This document shows positions 1 through 7,217 of a DNA stretch of 64,000 nucleotides, piece by piece. Origin of the DNA: Kineosporia mesophila (GTDB lineage: Bacteria; Actinomycetota; Actinomycetes; Actinomycetales; Kineosporiaceae); assembly GCF_021129235.1 (NCBI RefSeq), contig NZ_JAJOMA010000018.1, forward strand, positions 1 to 64,000, in the 5' to 3' direction. The position numbers were made by a program, and so were the translations under genes. Every line of letters begins with the position of its first letter. Position 1 is the first letter of the stretch. The notes under the pieces are model-generated. The model was not told where the DNA came from and did not search any database. It saw only the letters and a list, made by a program, of their open reading frames with translations.

Positions 1-64
1 GTCCGGGGTCCGGGGTCCGGGGTCCGGGGTCCGGGGTCCGGGGTCCGGGGTCCGGGGTCCGGGG
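1..64. repeat. 7-bp tandem repeat (TCCGGGG)9 at the window edge
   Basis: Nine uninterrupted copies of the 7-bp unit TCCGGGG occupy bases 2-64. The array begins at the window edge, so its true length is unknown. It ends 5 bp before the stop codon of rsgA, which runs on the minus strand, so it lies in the 3' flank of that gene. A perfect 7-bp array can change copy number by replication slippage. No coding role is visible. Confidence 0.9.
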
Positions 65-69
65 AAGGG

Positions 70-1134
70 TTACCAGCGGCCGCGGTCCAGGGGTTTCCGG
101 TACTGCCTCCGCAGGGACTTGTGCATCACCTTGTGCCGGCGGATCTCCTCCTGACGCAGGCGGACGTCGTGGCGGAGTTCCTGGCGGAATCCCTCGGCCA
201 CGAGCTGGCGGTAGGAGTCGAGGCGGTCGGGGTGGAGGCCGCCGGCGCCGATCGCGGCGATGACGGCACAGCCGGGCTCGACGGCGTGGGTGCAGTCGGC
301 GAAGCGGCACTGCCCGGCCAGGGTGGTGAGGTCGGCGAAGGTGGTGAGGTCGGCGAAGGTGTCGTCCAGGCCGACGGCGGTGTTGATACCGGCGCTGCGC
401 AGTCCGGGGCCGTCGATGACCCAGCCCCCGGCCACGGGACGCAGTTCGCGGGTGACGGTGGTGGGGCGTCCCTGGCCGTCGCGACGCGGGGCGTCGAAGC
501 GCCTGACCTCGTCACCCGACAAGGCGTTGACCAGGCTGGACTTCCCCGCCCCGGGCGCACCGAGCAGGGCCACGGTGCGCCCGTCGGCGAACAGGGCGCG
601 CACCTGCTCCAGGCCGGTCCCCCGGGCCGAGGACACCGCGTGCACCGGACAGGAACTCAGGGCCTGCAGCTCGGCGGCGATGCGCGGGGCCTCGGGTTCC
701 AGGTCGGCCTTGGTCAGGATCACCACCGGCTGCGCGCCCCCGGCCCGGGCCGGCGCCAGGAGGCGGGCGATGCGGTTGCGGTCGGGGTCGGGCACCAGGC
801 CCTCGACCACGGCGACGACGTCGATGTTGGCCGCGAGGGTCTGCCGCCGGGAACTGCCGTCGGCGTCGGCACGGGTGAGCAGGGTGGTGCGCGGATCGAC
901 GCTCTCGACGGTGATCCGTTCGTCCGGCCAGAACCGCAGCCGCACGCGGTCACCGGTGGTCGGGGCGGCATCGGGATCGCGGTGGACGGCTCCCAGCAGG
1001 GCACCGCCCCAGCTCGCGCGGAACGTACCGCCGCCGGGCAACTCGACCGTGGACACCCCCCGGTCGACACGGACCACGACTCCCCGTCGCAGCTGGAAAC
1101 TGTTCATACCGATTTTCGGGCGCGCTGAAGACAT
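70..1134 (-). CDS. rsgA: Ribosome small-subunit-dependent GTPase RsgA (354 aa)
   Basis: RsgA is a circularly permuted GTPase that assists late 30S subunit maturation. The sequence shows an N-terminal OB-like region, then the G motifs in permuted order: LTKADL (G4), GAPGAGKSSLVNAL (P-loop, G1) and DGPGLRS (G3). A zinc-binding motif CRFADCTHAVEPGC follows. The start at 1134 is chosen because GAGAGG lies 8 bases before its ATG. The frame stays open to 1362, but the upstream codons are low-complexity and unlike the family. An in-frame 18-bp duplication (322-357) doubles the peptide FADLTT just before the zinc motif. The gene stands alone, downstream of a possible leader ORF. Confidence 0.93.
   Translation of the reverse strand: MSSARPKIGMNSFQLRRGVVVRVDRGVSTVELPGGGTFRASWGGALLGAVHRDPDAAPTTGDRVRLRFWPDERITVESVDPRTTLLTRADADGSSRRQTLAANIDVVAVVEGLVPDPDRNRIARLLAPARAGGAQPVVILTKADLEPEAPRIAAELQALSSCPVHAVSSARGTGLEQVRALFADGRTVALLGAPGAGKSSLVNALSGDEVRRFDAPRRDGQGRPTTVTRELRPVAGGWVIDGPGLRSAGINTAVGLDDTFADLTTFADLTTLAGQCRFADCTHAVEPGCAVIAAIGAGGLHPDRLDSYRQLVAEGFRQELRHDVRLRQEEIRRHKVMHKSLRRQYRKPLDRGRW
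322..357. repeat. 18-bp in-frame tandem duplication inside rsgA
   Basis: Two identical 18-bp copies (unit starts GGTGGTGAGG on the plus strand) lie end to end at 322-339 and 340-357. On the coding minus strand each encodes FADLTT, so the protein reads FADLTTFADLTT ahead of the zinc-binding cysteines. The copies are identical, which suggests a recent slippage event. Confidence 0.9.
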
Positions 1135-1482
1135 GGCTGGTACCTCTCGGATGAAGGTGCCCGACCGGTCAGGCGGGCGCGGGAGGAGCGGCGGGAGGGG
1201 TACGCACGCAGATCTGCGTGGGACGTCGCTCCCGAACGGGTATGGACATCTCGACCTCCTCCCCGCGCGCGGGCGCGCTTCGCTGCGACTCCCGCGCCAC
1301 GACCGGGTGGGGCCGGCGGTGGCTGGGACGGCTCCCGGGACCTCCCCGGGCGCACTCACCACAGTAAGAACCGCGTTGGGGGTTGTCGCCTGATTTACCG
1401 GCGAGGTGCGGGCCGATGACGGACGTCGTCGAGACCCGGTGCGTGGGCGCCGGTGAGCGGGTGTCCGGTCAGGGGGCGGACG
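1135..1482. other. Intergenic region between rsgA and the YihY gene
   Basis: This 348-bp stretch holds the rsgA ribosome-binding site, the possible leader ORF (1169-1249) and its 16-bp palindrome. In the rest (1250-1482) I see no gene, no clear promoter hexamers and no strong hairpin. Confidence 0.6.
1169..1249 (-). CDS. Possible 26-aa leader peptide upstream of rsgA
   Basis: On the minus strand GGAGGAGG lies 5 bases before an ATG (1249). The ATG opens a 26-codon frame that starts MSIPVRERRPTQICVRTP, ends in an Ala/Pro-rich tail, and stops with TGA at 1169-1171, 35 bp before the rsgA start. A perfect 16-bp palindrome (CACGCAGA/TCTGCGTG, 1205-1220) lies inside it. The ribosome-binding site is better than that of most genes nearby. 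I do not recognise the peptide. It may be a translated leader that tunes rsgA, or a chance ORF. Confidence 0.35.
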   Translation of the reverse strand: MSIPVRERRPTQICVRTPPAAPPAPA

Positions 1483-2790
1483 TCAGTGGGTGCGCTCACC
1501 GGGCTCGCCGGCCGGGTCCAGATCTATCCAGCCGGACCGGTCAGTGAGGCCGGTGCGGTTCGTGAGGTCGGTGCGGTTCGTGAGGTCGGTGCGGTTCGTG
1601 AGGCCGGACCGGTCAGTGAGGCCGGACCGGTCAGTGAGGTCGGGTCCGGCGATGAGGTCGGGCCGGGGTCCGGGCACGGCCGGCGGCAGGGCCACGAGGT
1701 CGGCGTCCAGATCCATCTCGTCGTGACGCGGGGCCAGCGGGGTGAGGGTGCTGGGCTTCTCGTCCTGCGGGACCCCCCGGGCGGCCCGCTCGGCGCGGTC
1801 GTCCGCCTGGCGCTCACGCACCAGGGCGCGGGCCTCGACGCGGGCCTGAATCGGCCAGCGCTCGTCGATGGCGGCGTTCAGCGCGGCCCCGATGAGCAGC
1901 GCGATGGCCAGGAAGTAGAGCCAGATCAGGATGACGATGGGGGTGGCCAGCGGGCCGTAGATCGAGGTGCCGCCGACCGACTCGTTCAGGGTCCAGCGCA
2001 GCACGAAGCTGGCGACCACCCAGATGATCAGCGCCAGCGCAGCCCCGGGCACGTCGCGGTAGAACCGCGAGCGGATCGGGGTGGACAGGTGGTAGAGCCC
2101 GGTGATGCCGGTGAGGGCGGCGATCGAGACCACGGGCCAGTACACCCAGTCCGAACCGCCGAGGTCACCGAGCAGGTCGAAGTGGGCGCCGTACATCACC
2201 TTCGACAGCCAGCCGGGACCGATCAGCACCAGCGGGATGAGCACGATGCCGACGACGAGCGCCAGGCAGTAGAGGGAGAAGGAGAGCACCCGGGCCCGGA
2301 CGATGCCGCGCAGGCCGCCGAGCCCGTACATGATCGAGACGGTGTCCAGGTACACGTTCAGCACGCGCGAGCCGGACCACAGCGAGAGCACGAACCCGAT
2401 GGAGACGATGTCGGCCCGCCCGGCCCCGATGACCTGGTCGAACGTGGGCAGGATGACCGAGCTGACACTGTCGGCGGTGAGGAAGGTCAGGGTCAGTTCA
2501 CGCAGCCGCTGACGCAGGTCGCCGACCGCCTCGTCCCCCATCAGGTCACCGACGAAACCGAGGCTGCCGACCATCCCCAGCACCAGCGGCGGCAGCGAAA
2601 GCAGGGCGAAGAAGCCCACCTCGGCCGCCAGGCCGGTCACCCGGTAGCGCAGGCAGATCCGGACCGTCTCGCCCGCCAGCCACCAGACCAGGGCCAGGAC
2701 CCGGCGGACGTACCCCCCGGCGGAGGGCCGAACTGCCCTCCCCGTGGCCGTCGGCCCACTGGTACCCGTCTCTGCGACCACGCCGGTCAC
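1483..2790 (-). CDS. YihY/virulence factor BrkB family membrane protein (435 aa)
   Basis: This is an inner-membrane protein of the YihY/BrkB family, with six or so hydrophobic segments (for example around PPLVLGMVGSLGFVG, LALVVGIVLIPLVLIGPGW, PIVILIWLYFLAIALLIGAA) and the family's central GSRVLNVYLDTVSIMYGL stretch. Its molecular function is not settled; the old RNase BN name is wrong. The GTG at 2790 is preferred because GAAAGG precedes it by 8 bases. The frame remains open to 2934, but that part looks non-coding. The cytoplasmic C-terminal tail carries six imperfect hexapeptide repeats (LTDRSG/LTNRTD types) encoded by an 18-bp tandem array. It is divergent from the AidB-like gene. Confidence 0.88.
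   Translation of the reverse strand: MTGVVAETGTSGPTATGRAVRPSAGGYVRRVLALVWWLAGETVRICLRYRVTGLAAEVGFFALLSLPPLVLGMVGSLGFVGDLMGDEAVGDLRQRLRELTLTFLTADSVSSVILPTFDQVIGAGRADIVSIGFVLSLWSGSRVLNVYLDTVSIMYGLGGLRGIVRARVLSFSLYCLALVVGIVLIPLVLIGPGWLSKVMYGAHFDLLGDLGGSDWVYWPVVSIAALTGITGLYHLSTPIRSRFYRDVPGAALALIIWVVASFVLRWTLNESVGGTSIYGPLATPIVILIWLYFLAIALLIGAALNAAIDERWPIQARVEARALVRERQADDRAERAARGVPQDEKPSTLTPLAPRHDEMDLDADLVALPPAVPGPRPDLIAGPDLTDRSGLTDRSGLTNRTDLTNRTDLTNRTGLTDRSGWIDLDPAGEPGERTH
1536..1643. repeat. Six-copy 18-bp coding minisatellite in the YihY gene
   Basis: Six consecutive 18-bp units fill 1536-1643. They come in two sequence types: ACCGGTCAGTGAGGCCGG (units 1, 5, 6) and TGCGGTTCGTGAGGTCGG (units 2-4), with C/T variation at one position. 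They encode hexapeptides LTDRSG and LTNRT(D/G) in the C-terminal tail. The block pattern of types suggests expansion of internal units by slippage or unequal exchange. Confidence 0.9.
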
Positions 2791-2972
2791 CGTACAGACC
2801 TTTCGACCTGCACTCGTAACGGATGGGACGAACACCGCCCGGCCTGGTGACGAGGAACACGAGGCGTGTTCCCCGGGCGACAGGAAGGCGACAGCACCGG
2901 GGACACGAAAGGTGGCACGACGCGCCGCCGACACGGCCCCGGCTACCGGCCTGTCGGAATAAGCGGGTGGTC

Positions 2973-4664
2973 ATGGGTACGGTGACGTCCGTGGCCGACT
3001 CCGACGATGCACTGAATCTGGTGCCCGCCCCGGTCGACCGCGACGTCTTCTCCGAGGACCTGGTGCTCGTCGAGGCGGTCGAGCGGCACGAGGGCAAGCT
3101 GCACCTGGCCAAGTTGCGCGACCTGGGCCGGCTGGCCGGGGCGCCGCGATCGCTGGGCTGGGCCGAGGCCGTCGACCGGTTCCCGCCGACGCTGCGCACC
3201 CACGACCCCTTCGGCCGCCGGGTGGACGAGGTCGACTACCACCCGGCCTGGCACCGCCTGATGCAGACCGGGGTGCGCACGGGCCTGACCGCCGCGGCCT
3301 GGGACACCGACGCCCCGCCGGCCGCACACACCGGCCGGGCCGCCGCGATGATCATCTGGTCACAGGTCGAGAGCGGGCACCTGTCCTCGCTGAGCACCAG
3401 CTACGCGGCGATCCCCTCGCTGCGGGCCGACGCCCAGCTGGACAGCATCTGGCGCCCCCGCCTGGCTGCCCGCTCGTACGACTCGGCGTTCCGCGCCCCC
3501 GGCGAGAAGCTGGGCTGTCTGGCCGGGCTGGCCGTGACCGAGCGACAGGGCGGTTCCGACCCCAAGGCCGGCACCACGGTCGCCAGCCCGCAGCCCGACC
3601 TGACCGGCAACGGCCCGGTCGAGGGCGAGCACATCTACCGGCTGACCGGGCAGAAGTGGTTCGTCTCCTCGCCCATGAGTGACATGTTCCTGGTGCTGGC
3701 GACGGCGCCCGGTGGGCTGACAGCGTTCGTCGTGCCCCGCGTCCTCCATGACGGATCACGCAACACCTGGCGACTGCTGCGCCTCAAGAACGCGGTCGGG
3801 ACCCGCTCCAACCTGCCCGCCGAGGTCGAGCTGGACGGCACCTGGGCCGCCCGGCTCGGTGAGGAGGGCCGGGGCCAGCACACGATCACCGGCATGCTCA
3901 CCGCCAGCCGTCTCGACGCCGTGCTGCGCTCGGCCGGGCAGATGCGCCAGGCCGTGGCCCGCGCGGTACACCACTGCCGGCACCGCGAGACGTTCGGCTC
4001 GCCACTGGCCGACAAGCCGCTCATGCAGAACGTGCTGGCCGACCTGGCGCTGGAGAGCGAGGCCGCGACCGTGCTGGCCATGCGGCTCGCGGCGGCGGTG
4101 GACGCCGGCGAGACCGAGCTGTTGCGCGCGGCGGTGCCGGTGGCCAAGTTCTGGATCTGCAAGCGCGCGACCGGGGTGGTGGCGGAGGCCCTGGAATGCC
4201 TCGGTGGCAACGGGTTCGTCGAGGAGCACGGCCTGGCCCGGGTGTTCCGCGACTCGCTGGTCGGGCCGCTGTGGGAGGGCCCGGGCAACATCAGCGCCCT
4301 CGACGTGCTGCGCGCCATGGCGATGCAGCCCCGGTCGATGGAGGTGCTGCTCGCCGAGATCGACCGCGGTCGCGGCGCCGACCCGCGTCTGGACCGGGCG
4401 ATGGACGAGGTGGCCGGGTTCCTGATGGCCGCCTCCCGCGAGGCCCGCCGCGACCCGGCGGCGGTGGAGGCCGGGGCGCGCTGGATGGTGGAGCGGCTCG
4501 GGGTGGTGCTCCAGGCGTCCCTGCTGGTGCGCAACGCCCCCGAACCGGTCTCGTCCACCTTCCTCACCACCCGGGTCGCCGGCAGCGGCGGCACCCTCTA
4601 CGGCACCCTGCCGGTGGGACGTAAGGCCACCCGGATGATCGTCGAGCGCTCACTGCCCGGATAG
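2973..4664 (+). CDS. AidB-like acyl-CoA dehydrogenase family protein (563 aa)
   Basis: This is an FAD-dependent acyl-CoA dehydrogenase superfamily member. The middle and C-terminal parts match the AidB/isovaleryl-CoA dehydrogenase-like branch: the FAD-binding TERQGGSDPKAGTT, the helical-domain stretch with HCRHRETFG, and LECLGGNGFVEEHGLARVFRDS followed by LWEGPGNISALDVLRAM. The length (563 aa) suits AidB (about 540) and exceeds ordinary acyl-CoA dehydrogenases (about 380). AidB in E. coli is induced by alkylation damage and binds DNA, but its substrate is uncertain. The ATG at 2973 is chosen; the open frame upstream to 2823 overlaps the divergent promoter. No beta-oxidation genes lie next to it. 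Confidence 0.85.
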   Translation: MGTVTSVADSDDALNLVPAPVDRDVFSEDLVLVEAVERHEGKLHLAKLRDLGRLAGAPRSLGWAEAVDRFPPTLRTHDPFGRRVDEVDYHPAWHRLMQTGVRTGLTAAAWDTDAPPAAHTGRAAAMIIWSQVESGHLSSLSTSYAAIPSLRADAQLDSIWRPRLAARSYDSAFRAPGEKLGCLAGLAVTERQGGSDPKAGTTVASPQPDLTGNGPVEGEHIYRLTGQKWFVSSPMSDMFLVLATAPGGLTAFVVPRVLHDGSRNTWRLLRLKNAVGTRSNLPAEVELDGTWAARLGEEGRGQHTITGMLTASRLDAVLRSAGQMRQAVARAVHHCRHRETFGSPLADKPLMQNVLADLALESEAATVLAMRLAAAVDAGETELLRAAVPVAKFWICKRATGVVAEALECLGGNGFVEEHGLARVFRDSLVGPLWEGPGNISALDVLRAMAMQPRSMEVLLAEIDRGRGADPRLDRAMDEVAGFLMAASREARRDPAAVEAGARWMVERLGVVLQASLLVRNAPEPVSSTFLTTRVAGSGGTLYGTLPVGRKATRMIVERSLPG

Positions 4665-4743
4665 GCAGAACGACGAACGGTCACCATCGGCTGGATACCC
4701 TGGACCGACGGCCCACCCGCAGGCCTGGACATATCGGCCGCTT

Positions 4744-4791
4744 CCGGTTCCAACCGGCGCGTCGGCACCCCCTCACTCCGCATCGGGGTGC
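4744..4791. terminator. Tandem hairpins after the AidB-like gene
   Basis: Two small inverted repeats follow the stop codon by about 80 bp: CCGGTT/AACCGG (4744-4757) and GCACCCC/GGGGTGC (4765-4791, 13-nt loop). They lie between the end of the acyl-CoA dehydrogenase gene and the glgX start. They could end transcription or form part of the glgX leader. There is no U-run, as is common in actinobacteria. Confidence 0.35.
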
Positions 4792-4898
4792 GGGAGCCGC
4801 AACAATGCACGTGTTCCCGGCGCCTCGCGCAGCGTGGCGGGACGTGCCGGTTCCGCACACCTGTTGATCGACGCACCAGACGCAGATTCGGGACGTAC

Positions 4899-7208
4899 AT
4901 GGAGATCTGGCCAGGCCATCCCTACCCTCTGGGTGCCACCTACGACGGCGCCGGGACCAACTTCGCGCTGTTCAGCGAGGTGGCCGACCGGGTGGAGCTC
5001 TGCCTGATCGACGACCACGGCACCGAGTCCCGGATCGAGCTGTCCGAGGTCGACGGCTTCGTCTGGCACGGTTACCTGCCCAGCGTCGGGCCGGGCCAGC
5101 GCTACGGCTACCGGGTGCACGGCCCCTTCGACCCCGATCGCGGGCATCGCTGCAACCCCTCCAAGCTGCTGCTCGACCCGTACGCCAAGGCGATCGAGGG
5201 GCAGATCGACGGCGACGAGTCGCTGTTCTCCTACCACTTCGACGCCAACACCGACGGCACCGGGGAACTCAACTCCGACGACAGCCTCGGCCACACCATG
5301 CTCTCGATCGTGGTGAACCCCTACTTCGACTGGGGCAGCGACCGACCGCCCCGTCGCGAGTACCACGAGACCCTGTTCTACGAGGCGCACGTCAAGGGCC
5401 TCACGATGACGCACCCGGGGGTTCCCGAGGAGATCCGCGGCACCTACGCCGCGATCGCCCACCCGGTGATCATCGACCACCTGGTGGAGCTGGGTGTGAC
5501 CGCGATCGAGCTGATGCCGGTGCATCAGTTCGTGCAGGACACCACGCTCGTCACCAAGGGCCTGTCGAACTACTGGGGCTACAACACCATCGGCTTCTTC
5601 GCCCCGCACAACGCCTACTCCGCCGCCGGCCAGCGTGGTCAGCAGGTGCAGGAGTTCAAGGTGATGGTGAAGGCGCTGCACGAGGCCGGCATCGAGGTCA
5701 TCCTCGACGTCGTCTACAACCACACCGCCGAGGGCAACCACCTCGGGCCGACCATCGCCTTCCGCGGCCTCGACAACAACGCCTACTACCGGCTGGTGGA
5801 CGACGACCGCTCGCACTACTACGACACCACCGGCACCGGGAACAGCCTGCTCATGCGCAGCCCGCACGTGCTGCAGCTGATCATGGACTCGCTGCGGTAC
5901 TGGGTGCTCGACATGCACGTCGACGGTTTCCGCTTCGACCTGGCGGCCACCCTGGCCCGGCAGTTCCACGAGGTCGACCGGCTCAGCGCGTTCTTCGACG
6001 TGGTGCAGCAAGACCCGGTGATCTCGCAGACCAAGCTGATCGCCGAGCCCTGGGACCTGGGCGACGGCGGCTACCAGGTCGGCAACTTCCCGCCCCTGTG
6101 GACCGAGTGGAACGGCCTGTACCGCGACACCGTGCGCGACTTCTGGCGCAGCGAGCCCTCGACGCTGGGCGAGTTCGCCTCCCGCCTGACCGGCTCGTCC
6201 GACCTCTACCAGGACGACGGCCGGCACCCGATCGCGAGCATCAACTTCGTGGTCGCCCACGACGGCTTCACGCTGCGGGACCTGGTGTCCTACAACGAGA
6301 AGCACAATGACGCGAACGGTGAGGGCGGCGCCGACGGCGAGAGCCACAACCGGTCCTGGAACTGCGGCGTCGAGGGTGAGACCAACGACGAGAACGTGCA
6401 GGCCCTGCGCGCCCGGCAGCAGCGCAACTTCATCCTCACGATGATGCTGTCGCAGGGCGTGCCGATGCTGGCCCACGGCGACGAGTTCGGCCGCACCCAG
6501 AACGGCAACAACAACGTCTACTGCCAGGACAACGAACTGGCCTGGATCGACTGGAAGATGGCCGGGCCGGACAACGACCTGCTGGCCTTCACCCGGCGCG
6601 CGGTGCGGCTGCGGCACGAGCACCCGGTGTTCCGCCGCCGCCGGTTCTTCAACGGCGCCGCCTCCCGCGGTGGCCAGAGCGAGGTCGGTGACATCGCCTG
6701 GTTCACGCCCGCCGGGCAGGCGATGGCCGACGACGACTGGCACCAGAGTTACGCCCGGGCCGTCGCCACGTTCCTCAACGGCGAGCGCATCATGGCCCCG
6801 GACAAGCGGGGCCGCAAGATCGTCGACGACTCGTTCCTCATCCTCTTCAACGCCCACTACGAAGACCTGCAGTTCACCGTGCCCTCGGTGGAGTACGGCA
6901 CGTGGTGGACGGTGCTGCTCGACACCGCGGTGGACGACGTGACCGCCGAGGACGGCGGGGACGCCTACGCGCCGGGTGAACTCGTGCACGTGGTGGCCCG
7001 GTCGGTGGTGGTGCTGAAGCGCCCGACGATCGACGCGAACACCCCTCCGCACCAGATGGCCACGTCGAAACGCGGTTCCGGCCCGGGCGGCCATACTGTG
7101 TCGGCGAACAGCGACCAGTCCGCCGGATTCGGGCAGCGACCGATCGACATGGTGCCAAGGGCGGCACCCCGGCTGACCCCGACCCCGGCTCCCCGCGTTG
7201 GAAGGTAG
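4899..7208 (+). CDS. glgX: Glycogen debranching enzyme GlgX/TreX (769 aa)
   Basis: GlgX is a GH13 enzyme that cleaves alpha-1,6 branches of limit dextrin or glycogen, giving linear maltodextrin for TreY. It has an N-terminal CBM48-like domain starting [19 protein letters not shown], then the (beta/alpha)8 catalytic domain with [19 protein letters not shown] (nucleophile about D347), [16 protein letters not shown] (acid/base about E383) and VAHDGFTL (about D455). The length is slightly above the usual 700 or so. The ATG at 4899 fits the conserved family N-terminus; the frame is open back to 4788. The gene is followed by treY after 9 bp, so the two are probably co-transcribed. Confidence 0.95.
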   Translation: MEIWPGHPYPLGATYDGAGTNFALFSEVADRVELCLIDDHGTESRIELSEVDGFVWHGYLPSVGPGQRYGYRVHGPFDPDRGHRCNPSKLLLDPYAKAIEGQIDGDESLFSYHFDANTDGTGELNSDDSLGHTMLSIVVNPYFDWGSDRPPRREYHETLFYEAHVKGLTMTHPGVPEEIRGTYAAIAHPVIIDHLVELGVTAIELMPVHQFVQDTTLVTKGLSNYWGYNTIGFFAPHNAYSAAGQRGQQVQEFKVMVKALHEAGIEVILDVVYNHTAEGNHLGPTIAFRGLDNNAYYRLVDDDRSHYYDTTGTGNSLLMRSPHVLQLIMDSLRYWVLDMHVDGFRFDLAATLARQFHEVDRLSAFFDVVQQDPVISQTKLIAEPWDLGDGGYQVGNFPPLWTEWNGLYRDTVRDFWRSEPSTLGEFASRLTGSSDLYQDDGRHPIASINFVVAHDGFTLRDLVSYNEKHNDANGEGGADGESHNRSWNCGVEGETNDENVQALRARQQRNFILTMMLSQGVPMLAHGDEFGRTQNGNNNVYCQDNELAWIDWKMAGPDNDLLAFTRRAVRLRHEHPVFRRRRFFNGAASRGGQSEVGDIAWFTPAGQAMADDDWHQSYARAVATFLNGERIMAPDKRGRKIVDDSFLILFNAHYEDLQFTVPSVEYGTWWTVLLDTAVDDVTAEDGGDAYAPGELVHVVARSVVVLKRPTIDANTPPHQMATSKRGSGPGGHTVSANSDQSAGFGQRPIDMVPRAAPRLTPTPAPRVGR

Positions 7209-7217
7209 ACGACCCGA

